Shown here piece after piece: positions 1 through 5,889 of a stretch of DNA of 5,889 bases. The notes beneath the pieces are model-generated. The model was not told the origin of the DNA. It saw nothing but the letters and a program-made list of their open reading frames with translations, and did no database searches. The stretch comes from Hungatella sp. UBA5982 (lineage in GTDB: Bacteria; Bacillota; Clostridia; Lachnospirales; Lachnospiraceae): the NCBI GenBank assembly GCA_002429965.1, contig DJBG01000001.1, forward strand, positions 2,177 through 8,065, written 5' to 3'. Numbering within the stretch: the stretch's first letter is position 1; every line of letters begins with the position of its first letter. The position numbers and the translations under genes are program-made.

Positions 1-294
1 AAAAGCAAGACAAACGACACCAGAAGAATAGCTACTATCGTACAGGACGGTTTGGCCAATAATAGAAATTACGGTGCCATGGCACTGAAATATAGCATTT
101 CCTATCAGCAAGTAAGAAACTGGGTCAAAAAATATGAGAAAATGGGATCAGAATGTCTGGAAGATAGACGAGGACGTCGAACAGGAACACATCCGAGCCG
201 TACTCGGAAGAAGAGTTGCGTGACAAAAATTTCACATCTTAAACGTGAAAAACGGGATTTACAATATCCAGCAGTAAAACTCTGCAAACATTAA
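1..294 (+). pseudogene. IS3-family OrfA transposase remnant (HTH protein), truncated and frameshifted
   Basis: The frame is open from base 1 to a TAA at 292-294, so the N-terminus lies beyond the left edge. The translation contains a helix-turn-helix of the IS3/IS150 OrfA type (ALKYSISYQQVRNWVKKYE, about bases 82-138), then the basic linker EDRRGRR and a coiled-coil-like stretch KISHLKREKRDLQ. OrfA proteins of this group bind the element ends and are normally followed by the DDE integrase OrfB, which is absent here. Between about 204 and 227 the expected peptide SEEELRDK is found in the next frame over. This implies loss of one base near 202-206 and gain of one A in the A5 run at 225-229, after which the original frame resumes. 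The C-terminus (QYPAVKLCKH) no longer fits the family's leucine zipper. I read it as a dead insertion-sequence fragment. It might instead be a small expressed HTH protein, but the indels argue against that. Confidence 0.8.
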
Positions 295-328
295 TTTGCT
301 ATTTAAAAATTCCTCCAAATAACAGCGA

Positions 329-355
329 GCTCTCATGGCTTAGTGCCATGAGAGC
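329..355. terminator. Perfect 11-bp stem-loop between the IS remnant and the operon end
   Basis: The arms 329-339 (GCTCTCATGGC) and 345-355 (GCCATGAGAGC) are exact reverse complements around a 5-nt loop (TTAGT). The hairpin lies 46 nt past the stop codon of the minus-strand GH9 gene, where an operon terminator is expected. Neither strand has a proper U-tract: the minus strand continues TCGCTGTTATTT and the plus strand CAAAATTCG. It is therefore not a textbook intrinsic terminator. It could serve as a 3'-end-stabilising hairpin, a weak two-way terminator, or a leftover of the inserted element. Confidence 0.45.
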
Positions 356-357
356 CA

Positions 358-369
358 AAATTCGAATTT
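358..369. repeat. 12-bp perfect palindrome AAATTCGAATTT
   Basis: This is a fully self-complementary AT-rich sequence two bases beyond the larger stem-loop. It may simply extend the structured operon tail, or it could be a small protein-binding site. No function can be assigned from sequence. Confidence 0.3.
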
Positions 370-385
370 AAAACATTAACTTACC

Positions 386-396
386 ACTGTCACAGT
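386..396. repeat. Short inverted repeat ACTGT-C-ACAGT just past the GH9 stop
   Basis: Two 5-bp arms flank a single central base, starting 5 nt beyond the TAA of the GH9 gene. The form resembles a minimal operator half-site pair, but its place at the 3' end of the operon argues against promoter control. It may well be chance. Confidence 0.2.
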
Positions 397-400
397 ATGT

Positions 401-2785
401 TTACAGGCTCGCCATGATTGAAAGCCACCTGCCCGCCGGAGTCAGCCATACCTCTTTATAGGTGGCGTTGTTACCTGCCGGCCAGTATGGAATATCTTCA
501 TTTTCCATTGTCTGGACCCCTACCGGAACCTCACCTGCCATCTCACCCGGGTAATTGGCATCCTGCTGCGCATACCGTTCCCCTTCGCCGTACATCAGGG
601 ATTGGCAGAACGGATTTTTACCGGATACCCAGTAAAGCTGTTCTCTTGCAATATCCGTAAGTTCCCTGTCTTTAAAATAATTTCCCAGCAGTGCTGCTGC
701 TTTTCCCATCCCCAGATGTATGGCACTGTTCCCCCGGAAAGAAAACCATACCGGAAACATTCTTACGTAGTAGCCGCCGCCCAAGTCTATTCCTGATTTT
801 AACTGCTCCCTGTAGTTCTCCTGCTCCTTTGAAAACTCCACCTGCAGGTGCAGCAGCTTAAAGGTTTCTTCATCCTCCGCCTCCTTTATGGAGTGAAGCC
901 CCGCCGGAAGCATTCCATAAGGTGCTGCCATCCGGATTAGTTCTTTTAAGTATTCCCCATAAAGGCGCATGGATGCTTCCCACTTCGTCTTATTTGCTGA
1001 GTCCGGCAGTGCCCGGCATAGTGCTTCCAGTGCCTGCACAAAGGAATGGTCCCTGCCCTGATGGGTAAAATGTACCATCGTCTTGTGGAGTTCCTCCCGA
1101 TAAAAGAACCCCTTCATGGGAACTCCCTCCGTACCTGTTTCCTGGCAGGCCATCAGCCTGGCACCCCAATCCTCCGCTTCCTGAATATAGGCTTCATCGC
1201 AGGTGGCCTGATAGATATTGGCTGCTGCCCAGGCGGCTGCCGCATAATACTGGGACTTGCCGCTGTTTAATGTATGCTCCCACATAATTGGCAGCTCCAT
1301 TCCAAACTCTTCAAATCTTGCCTTGGCAAACTGATAATCCTCCTTAGCTGCCTGGCCGCATTTCCATGCCAGATCTGCATCATAATCTTTCAAGACAATC
1401 GCCGCATAGGCTTCTGCTGCCCCACAGAAAAAGTTCTGAAATGCCTGATTATGTACACGGGTTTCCACATCATCCCTATCTCCAATCAAACCGCCGGTCC
1501 ACATGCCAAGTCCCACGCTGCTGGCACGGTAACCATCCCCAAAGCGGGTCTTCAAAGTAAATTCCAATCCCCACAGTGCTTCCTCCATTAATCTCTGATA
1601 AAGCAGGGGGTCGTCCTTCCTATGCTCTGCCAGTTCAAACAGCACCTGCATGACCTCAGCCGTCTGTAAGGACTGCTGTGACATATCTCCAGCATCATGC
1701 CAGCCGCCGCCATAGGGCATAATCAGTCCCTTATGCTTTGCGATCACATCCATATGGCATTGTCCATGCTTGCCCGGAATCGGATAGCCGCACCTCTCAC
1801 AATAAATAAAGTTCAGCACCTTCCAGACAGCTTCTTCCATCACATCCGGCCCTATCCTAAAACTTCCGGTGGACAATCCGCCATACACCACCCGGTACTG
1901 CCCCGGCTCCGTTATTTCAGAAAAATCCAGAATCCCATAGTTTCCCGTCCGTTCCGACAACGCCCTGGCCTCCTGTTCCAGCACCACCTGTCCTTCCCCG
2001 TCCAGTACCTGAAATCTTGTGATTTCATCCGGCTTTAAATCCTGGGGGTTTATGATCGCAATCTTCTTTCCGGCAATGTGATAGCCAGACATAGAATAGG
2101 AAATACGTCCTTTCTGGCATTCCCATCCTTTTTCCAGCTCCGGCTCCGCGATTGTCTCCAACCGGATTTGGTCAAAGTCATATTGAAAGAAATCACCGGT
2201 GGATGTATCCTGTCCATCTGCATCCATCTTAATGGCAAATTCCGTCACACAGTCCTTTGGTAAAAGTGCACATTCCCAGATAACATGGTTCCATTCATGG
2301 TTTACCAGATTGGCCAGAAACTGGCCCTCTCTGTGATAAGCATCCGGTACCGGATGCTCTCCCGCATTACGCAGATAGCATCTTAAATGCACCGCCCGGC
2401 TTCCTGGCGAATCCGGTTTTACCCAGAAGGAAATACGGTTGTACTGTTCCCAGTTTTCCCTGTCTGCAGGAAAATGCAGCATGGCATGATAAACCTCCTT
2501 CTCTTCCCCGTTCTCCCAGTCGGGAGAACCGTAAGTCCAGATATCATGAGCGGTAGGAGCGACAATACGCAGGGAAGCTCCTCCCTCCTTCCCCTTCCCA
2601 GCTTCTATGGTTATTGTTCCGATTCCTGTATGTACCGGTTTCTTCATCCCTTCCTTCCAGATATCATTTACCGCCAGGACCGTTTTATTCTCCATTTCCG
2701 CTTCCAGAGACTTTTCCGTATGAAGCGGAAGCGGTCTATGGAGATACCCGGATTCCCGCAGCTCTTTCTCAAACACTTGATCCAT
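401..2785 (-). CDS. Intracellular glycoside hydrolase family 9 protein with N-terminal beta-sandwich and CelD_N-type Ig domain
   Basis: This 794-residue protein is an inverting beta-glycosidase of family GH9. Residues about 31-212 look like a jelly-roll, carbohydrate-binding-type module that I cannot assign to a named family. Residues about 220-315 match the Ig-like domain (CelD_N) that precedes many GH9 catalytic domains, and residues about 316-794 are the catalytic (alpha/alpha)6 barrel. GGGWHDAGD (359-367) gives the catalytic Asp pair D364/D367. YKEVW (776-780) supplies the likely acid Glu778, and SGKNPF (721-726) matches the family LGxNP motif. C332, C343 and H344 fit the zinc site known in Ig-GH9 enzymes. 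The HHR substrate motif of endoglucanases is not seen. There is no signal peptide, dockerin or cellulose-anchoring module, so a cytoplasmic enzyme acting on short imported oligosaccharides is likely. GH9 includes exo-beta-glucosaminidases as well as cellulases; the specificity here is inferred, not shown. The start is ATG, 23 nt after the SIS gene. Confidence 0.88.
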   Translation of the reverse strand: MDQVFEKELRESGYLHRPLPLHTEKSLEAEMENKTVLAVNDIWKEGMKKPVHTGIGTITIEAGKGKEGGASLRIVAPTAHDIWTYGSPDWENGEEKEVYHAMLHFPADRENWEQYNRISFWVKPDSPGSRAVHLRCYLRNAGEHPVPDAYHREGQFLANLVNHEWNHVIWECALLPKDCVTEFAIKMDADGQDTSTGDFFQYDFDQIRLETIAEPELEKGWECQKGRISYSMSGYHIAGKKIAIINPQDLKPDEITRFQVLDGEGQVVLEQEARALSERTGNYGILDFSEITEPGQYRVVYGGLSTGSFRIGPDVMEEAVWKVLNFIYCERCGYPIPGKHGQCHMDVIAKHKGLIMPYGGGWHDAGDMSQQSLQTAEVMQVLFELAEHRKDDPLLYQRLMEEALWGLEFTLKTRFGDGYRASSVGLGMWTGGLIGDRDDVETRVHNQAFQNFFCGAAEAYAAIVLKDYDADLAWKCGQAAKEDYQFAKARFEEFGMELPIMWEHTLNSGKSQYYAAAAWAAANIYQATCDEAYIQEAEDWGARLMACQETGTEGVPMKGFFYREELHKTMVHFTHQGRDHSFVQALEALCRALPDSANKTKWEASMRLYGEYLKELIRMAAPYGMLPAGLHSIKEAEDEETFKLLHLQVEFSKEQENYREQLKSGIDLGGGYYVRMFPVWFSFRGNSAIHLGMGKAAALLGNYFKDRELTDIAREQLYWVSGKNPFCQSLMYGEGERYAQQDANYPGEMAGEVPVGVQTMENEDIPYWPAGNNATYKEVWLTPAGRWLSIMASL

Positions 2786-2795
2786 CTTCCTGTAA

Positions 2796-2802
2796 CCCCC
2801 TT
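2796..2802 (-). promoter_or_regulatory. Ribosome binding site of the GH9 gene
   Basis: AAGGGGG on the minus strand lies 10 nt upstream of the ATG at 2785. A second purine-rich stretch, AGGAAG, touches the start codon directly and is too close to act. The spacing is a little long, so initiation may be modest or coupled to the SIS gene ending just upstream. Confidence 0.5.
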
Positions 2803-2808
2803 GTTTTA

Positions 2809-3885
2809 TCAGTGCTTTTCCTGATGTGTCATAAAGTACCGGTTCATATCACTGTGATTATTGGGCTTCGTAAGGTCACGCCCGCCATCCACGGTCAGAT
2901 AGTATGCCATAATCTGAGGTACCGCGCACACCTCCAGACAGTTGAAGTCACCACCTTTGATGTCCAGTAGCAGATCCTTTTCATCTGCTACGGTTCCACC
3001 GGCCACAAGGCCGTTGTGATGCACTTCCTTCATAAACCGCGCCAGGGAAAGGGATTTCTCCACATCACGGATTCCATCATTAAATATCACTACACAGTGG
3101 TTGCTGTTATAGCCATAATTCGGTCCGTGCATTCCTTCTTCCAGTTCATAACCCGCGGAAATCACCTGCGGCATCTCCCAGAACTTGATGGCTGCCTCCA
3201 GGGACACCCCATAAAGACTTCCCGAACCGGTAAAGATCACACAGGCAGAGCGCATAATCTGCCTTTTATTTATCTGGAACCACTGGGCCGCCTGCTTGGT
3301 AATGACTCTTCTGCTGTCCGGAACCTGTCCTGCCTGTGCCAGATATGCATCATACTGCTCCTTAGTCAGATGTCCACGAATTAAGCCCAGTTTCATTCCC
3401 ATCAGCATATGGGTCAATATGCTGGCGCAATAACCGATGGTTCTCATACCGTATTCCTCTTTCCCGCAGCCCATCACAATATGTGCTGCAGATTCCTTTG
3501 CCAGCGGAGTCTCTTCCGATTCTGTGATGCTGGCGCAAAAACATCCTTCCGCCAGCAGCTTCCTTTGAATATCTGCCGTCACCTTGGAGGTCCCGGTCTG
3601 GGAAGTAAATACATGAAGGGCGTTAGGATTCCAAACATGTCCCTCTCCCATAAAATCATTTGGGTAGCATACTTTTACCCGCAATCCGGCCGCCTTTTCT
3701 ACAAAGATCTGGGAGGTCAAGGCAGCGGTATTGGAAGTCCCTGATCCGATGAATACCACCTCATCCAGCTTCATTACCTTTTCACCCAGATACTCTTTCA
3801 AAGGTGTCAGTCTTTCCTCTCTCTTTTTCAAAATATCCTCCAGAATGGAGGGAATCCTCTCAATGCAATCCAATAATGTTATCAT
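2809..3885 (-). CDS. Double-SIS-domain sugar-phosphate isomerase/deaminase, GlmS-isomerase-like
   Basis: The 358-residue protein has two sugar isomerase (SIS) domains, about 35-170 and 205-335, and no glutaminase domain. It thus corresponds to the isomerase half of GlmS, or to stand-alone relatives such as FrlB, AgaS or archaeal GlmD. GSGTSNTAA (47-55) and SQTGTSKVT (95-103) are the phosphosugar-binding loops of the first domain. GSGSLYGVSLEAAIKFWEM (220-238) and EEGMHGP (249-255) belong to the second. E237 and H253 are 16 residues apart, exactly as Glu488 and His504 in E. coli GlmS. The C-terminal DLTKPNNHSDMNRYF aligns with the GlmS tail, but D346 stands where GlmS has its Schiff-base Lys603. 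A glucosamine-6-phosphate deaminase, deglycase or isomerase role is therefore more likely than glutamine-dependent synthesis. The gene lies between the kinase and the hydrolase. It starts at ATG with a strong RBS and ends in tandem TGA TAA stops. Confidence 0.85.
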   Translation of the reverse strand: MITLLDCIERIPSILEDILKKREERLTPLKEYLGEKVMKLDEVVFIGSGTSNTAALTSQIFVEKAAGLRVKVCYPNDFMGEGHVWNPNALHVFTSQTGTSKVTADIQRKLLAEGCFCASITESEETPLAKESAAHIVMGCGKEEYGMRTIGYCASILTHMLMGMKLGLIRGHLTKEQYDAYLAQAGQVPDSRRVITKQAAQWFQINKRQIMRSACVIFTGSGSLYGVSLEAAIKFWEMPQVISAGYELEEGMHGPNYGYNSNHCVVIFNDGIRDVEKSLSLARFMKEVHHNGLVAGGTVADEKDLLLDIKGGDFNCLEVCAVPQIMAYYLTVDGGRDLTKPNNHSDMNRYFMTHQEKH

Positions 3886-3892
3886 AATGCTA

Positions 3893-3898
3893 CTCCTT
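3893..3898 (-). promoter_or_regulatory. Ribosome binding site of the SIS gene
   Basis: AAGGAG on the minus strand lies 7 nt upstream of the ATG at 3885, which is ideal spacing. It fixes the start even though the frame stays open further upstream, back through the gap and into the end of the kinase gene. Confidence 0.8.
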
Positions 3899-3960
3899 TC
3901 TGCCTGTATATTTGTTCTATTTATACCTTTTGATGTTAAAGCAGATTTGTTCTCCTTTCT
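3893..3960 (-). repeat. Repeated SD-like and AGAACAAAT motifs in the ROK-SIS gap
   Basis: Two 9-mers each occur twice in this 68-nt stretch. On the minus strand AGAAAGGAG is at 3960-3952 and 3901-3893, and AGAACAAAT is at 3953-3945 and 3918-3910. The upstream AAGGAG copy directly follows the kinase stop codon, but no ATG, GTG or TTG sits at a usable distance behind it. This looks like a partial duplication of a leader region, or the scar of a lost small gene. Confidence 0.4.
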
Positions 3961-4898
3961 TAAAAAACCTTCTGATACCCCAGTCCGATCGCGGCTGCCC
4001 CCAACAGCCCGGTATAATTTGGATTCAGGGAGGAAAGATGGATTCCCTTAGGGATCCGCGCCTTCACCTTATTCCTGACCCGCTCACAGATACGTGCCGC
4101 TAACCATCCATCCGCTACAAGGCCTCCGCCAAGAATCACCGTTTCCGGAGCGGTCACACAGCTCATGTTTTCAATCAGCAGAGCCACCGTTTGAACCGCT
4201 TCTTCAAGCATCCTTTGTGACAGGGCATCCCCGTCCTTTGCCAGTTCAAATACCGTCTGGCCGGATATTTGCTCATTTTCTCTTTCCCGAAGCGGGGAAT
4301 CCGGATATTCCGGCAGAAGTTCCTTTCTTCTTTGATTTAACCCTATGCCGGAAGCAATGCCCTCCAAATGCGGCCCCTTCCCCATATTAAAATTCATGTA
4401 CCCAATTTCCCCCGCATAATTTTCCGCGCCGCGGATAACCCTGCCGTTTGATACCGTTCCCGCAGCAAGACCTGTTCATACATTAATATAAATCATATCC
4501 CTGCAGTCCTTCGCTCCACCGAACACACACTCTGCAATGGTGGCGGCCTTCACATCATTGTCAATGTAACAGGTTACGCCGAATTCCTCCTTCATGATGG
4601 CTGCCAGCGGAGTCGGTTCAACAAATTCATGATCAATAAAATTCCAGATTCCATGCTTGATATCCAGGTTACCCACAATGCCGATTCCCATCAGGACCGG
4701 CTGATTTCCATAGGCCCAGCCAAAGCTATCCTCAAAATCTTTTATATTATCAATCATTCGTTTCACCAACTCCCGCTGATTGATCCTTCCAGTAGGGTAG
4801 CGCTTTACATTAAACACTGTCCCGTCCGATGCCACCTCCGCAACCAGCATCTTAGTTCCGCCTGCATCAATTGCAATACAACTCTTTTCCGTTTCCAT
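3960..4898 (-). pseudogene. ROK-family sugar kinase interrupted by one in-frame TGA
   Basis: Read through codon 141, this is a full-length ROK kinase of 312 codons. ROK proteins are ATP-dependent sugar kinases (glucose, GlcNAc, fructose and others) or repressors; there is no N-terminal DNA-binding domain, so this is the kinase type. DAGGTK (11-16) is the phosphate-1 motif. GIGIVGNLD (71-79) and IDNDVKAA (112-119) follow, with D115 the likely catalytic base. AGEIG (162-166) and ILGGG (255-259) are also typical. The expected GTG motif reads stop-TG, because codon 141 (4476-4478) is TGA where Gly is expected. The frame is otherwise clean on both sides, so the lesion is a single substitution, probably GGA to TGA. 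The usual ROK zinc motif (His plus CxCGxxGC) is missing: Y167 replaces the His, and the loop before E179 is short and lacks Cys. The ATG start is 16 nt after the MATE stop. Without read-through the product is a 140-residue, probably inactive fragment. Confidence 0.85.
4476..4478 (-). other. Premature in-frame TGA in the ROK kinase GTG motif
   Basis: The codons around it read Tyr-Ile-Asn-Val-TGA-Thr-Gly-Leu-Ala-Ala-Gly. ROK kinases have Val-Gly-Thr-Gly here, so TGA replaces a near-invariant Gly. A single base change from GGA is enough. Nothing else in the gene is disrupted. Confidence 0.85.
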
Positions 4899-4905
4899 TT
4901 CACTA

Positions 4906-4913
4906 CCGCCTTT
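4906..4913 (-). promoter_or_regulatory. Ribosome binding site of the ROK kinase, next to the MATE stop codon
   Basis: AAAGGCGG on the minus strand lies 7 nt upstream of the ATG at 4898. It begins one base after the MATE gene's TGA stop, a layout typical of translationally coupled operon genes. Confidence 0.6.
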
Positions 4914-4914
4914 C

Positions 4915-5889
4915 TCAATTCCCAGTCATATCGTGGACCCATTTCCCAGTTCGAAGCCGCCACTCGCTAGTGAATACCTTGATTACCTGGTCACACTTTA
5001 AGCAGATGCCTACCACCATAATGGGTGCCTTAAAATACATTCCCGTCAGGAATCCCAGGGGAACCGTTACCCCCCACAGGAATATCATATCGTTTAGCAT
5101 CTGAAAATGAACGTCTCCGCCGCCCCTCAGTACTCCCATCATGTTCGTACTCTGAACCGCCTGGAAAGGAGTTATGATGGCTGTTATCATCATAAGCTGC
5201 CTGCAATAGGTCAGCGTGATACCGTCTATGTGATACAGAAATGGCACCAGCGGAATTGCAAGAAGCACAAGGCCTCCTGCTATCGTTCCGAAAACCGCTG
5301 TATATTTTTGAAAATATTTTTTTAGTTCATCCAGTTGTTCCCGCTCTCCTGAACCAATGGTATTTCCTACAATGACACAAGCCGCCGATGAAATCCCATG
5401 AAACAGTACCGCCGTAAGCTGAGTAATCGCAGAGCAAATGCTATTGGCTGCAATCACATCCGTTCCCATTCTTCCCAGTACAATGGCCTGGGCCGATACA
5501 CCGAAAGCCCAGAATACTTCATTGCAGATCACAGGAATGCTGGTTTTAAAATAAAGCCTTCCCAGGCCGCCCTCCAGCTTCCGCATCTTTTTCAGACGAA
5601 TCTGAAGTTTGTCTTCCTTCCAGTATACGAACACCATCACTAACAGGAACTCTCCGGTTCTTGCAATCAGGGTGGCTAAAGCAGCTCCTTCTATTCCTAG
5701 TGCCGGAAATCCCAGTTTACCGCCTATCAGGAGCCAGTTCATGGCAGTCTTTAACACCAGGGATACAAGAGAAGAATACATGGCTATCTTTACGATCCGG
5801 ACGGACCTTAAAACTCCGGTAGTCATCCCTGACAGCGCATAGAGCATATAGGACCATACCACGATTCTTAAATATCTGGCCCCCAGTTC
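4915..5889 (-). CDS. MATE-family multidrug/cation antiporter, N-terminus beyond the window
   Basis: The frame is open to the right edge, giving the last 324 residues of a membrane protein. Family members have about 450 residues and 12 helices, so roughly 120-130 residues and three helices are missing. About nine hydrophobic segments are visible, near residues 8-23, 35-56, 66-90, 115-138, 150-175, 195-220, 228-252, 263-284 and 288-305 of the visible part. The two-lobed MATE architecture shows in the paired motifs GVLRS (25-29) and GVLRGGGD (252-259), each placed before a following helix. The C-terminal R-x3-GKWVHDMTGN tail is typical of clostridial members. MATE proteins export drugs or metabolites in exchange for Na+ or H+ at the cytoplasmic membrane; the substrate here is unknown. 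An internal GTG at 5862 could be taken as a start, but conserved family sequence (ARYLRI) continues upstream of it. The kinase gene follows after 16 nt. Confidence 0.88.
   Translation of the reverse strand, partial: ELGARYLRIVVWSYMLYALSGMTTGVLRSVRIVKIAMYSSLVSLVLKTAMNWLLIGGKLGFPALGIEGAALATLIARTGEFLLVMVFVYWKEDKLQIRLKKMRKLEGGLGRLYFKTSIPVICNEVFWAFGVSAQAIVLGRMGTDVIAANSICSAITQLTAVLFHGISSAACVIVGNTIGSGEREQLDELKKYFQKYTAVFGTIAGGLVLLAIPLVPFLYHIDGITLTYCRQLMMITAIITPFQAVQSTNMMGVLRGGGDVHFQMLNDMIFLWGVTVPLGFLTGMYFKAPIMVVGICLKCDQVIKVFTSEWRLRTGKWVHDMTGN

Larger units (their letters stand above)
401..5889 (-). other. Probable four-gene operon: MATE transporter, ROK kinase, SIS enzyme, GH9 hydrolase
   Basis: All four genes run on the minus strand, with gaps of 16 nt (MATE-ROK), 74 nt (ROK-SIS) and 23 nt (SIS-GH9). 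Each of the three internal starts has its own Shine-Dalgarno-like site, and no terminator hairpin is seen between genes. The transcript probably begins outside the right edge and ends near the stem-loop at 329-355. A hydrolase, a sugar kinase and a sugar-phosphate SIS enzyme in a row is the pattern of a small sugar-utilisation operon. The link to the MATE transporter is by position only. Confidence 0.7.

Noticed and set aside
401..2785. Many plus-strand open frames of 60-145 codons opposite the GH9 and SIS genes
   Set aside because: They lie opposite strongly supported genes, match no family and lack good ribosome binding sites. They are shadows of codon use in the real genes.
4440..4478. Selenocysteine insertion at the TGA in the ROK kinase
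   Set aside because: The replaced residue is a structural Gly, not Cys, no ROK selenoprotein is known to me, and I see no convincing SECIS-like hairpin just downstream.
4387..4479. Translational restart at the ATGA overlap (ATG at 4479-4477) to make the C-terminal half of the kinase
   Set aside because: That ATG is in the wrong frame and ends after about 30 codons. The first in-frame ATG is at 4397, after the GTG and AGEIG motifs, so it would not restore a kinase.
3960..4898. A variant genetic code with UGA read as glycine, suggested by TGA at a Gly position
   Set aside because: The GH9, SIS and MATE genes together hold well over 1,400 codons, rich in Gly, with no internal TGA, and MATE and SIS end in TGA at sensible places. 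General recoding does not fit.
5860..5862. GTG as the true start of the MATE gene
   Set aside because: The frame continues to the window edge with family-like sequence, the product would lack three helices, and no ribosome binding site precedes it.
1..5889. CRISPR array, tRNA, rRNA or riboswitch
   Set aside because: I saw no regularly spaced repeats, tRNA-like or rRNA sequence. The only non-coding gaps are 106 nt or shorter and contain just the hairpins described.

Overview
The window looks like a piece of a low-to-medium-GC Firmicutes chromosome, most likely a gut clostridium of the Lachnospiraceae type. The grounds are clean AGGAG-type Shine-Dalgarno sites, the style of the MATE transporter and ROK kinase, and an IS3-type transposase remnant. 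This placement is by family resemblance only; there is no rRNA or other phylogenetic marker here.

Layout. Positions 1-294 (+ strand) hold a decayed piece of an IS3-family OrfA transposase. It is cut by the left edge, carries two mutually compensating frameshifts, and has lost its OrfB partner. Positions 295-400 are a short AT-rich spacer with a perfect 11-bp stem-loop and two small palindromes. The rest of the window (401-5889) is one tightly packed block of four genes, all on the minus strand. In transcription order these are a MATE-family membrane transporter (5' end beyond the right edge), a ROK-family sugar kinase broken by one in-frame TGA, a two-domain SIS sugar-phosphate isomerase/deaminase-like enzyme, and a 794-residue glycoside hydrolase of family 9. 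The gaps are 16, 74 and 23 nt, so a single transcript is likely; its promoter would lie outside the window.

How the genes may work together (inference). The GH9 enzyme has no signal peptide and should act in the cytoplasm on an imported short oligosaccharide. It keeps the GH9 catalytic Asp pair and the C-terminal Glu, but lacks the usual HHR substrate-binding motif of endoglucanases. The kinase would phosphorylate a released sugar. The SIS protein, which resembles the isomerase half of GlmS without the glutaminase domain and without the GlmS Schiff-base lysine, would then isomerise, deaminate or deglycate the sugar phosphate. One coherent reading is catabolism of a beta-linked glucosamine-type disaccharide; a glucose-conjugate or Amadori-type substrate is an alternative. 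No ABC or PTS importer is visible.

Most notable point. The ROK kinase reading frame is open from its start to its natural end except for one TGA codon, exactly where the conserved first Gly of the phosphate-binding GTG motif should be (GGA to TGA). This looks like a very recent nonsense mutation or a sequence error. General UGA recoding is not supported, because the three neighbouring genes contain no internal TGA.
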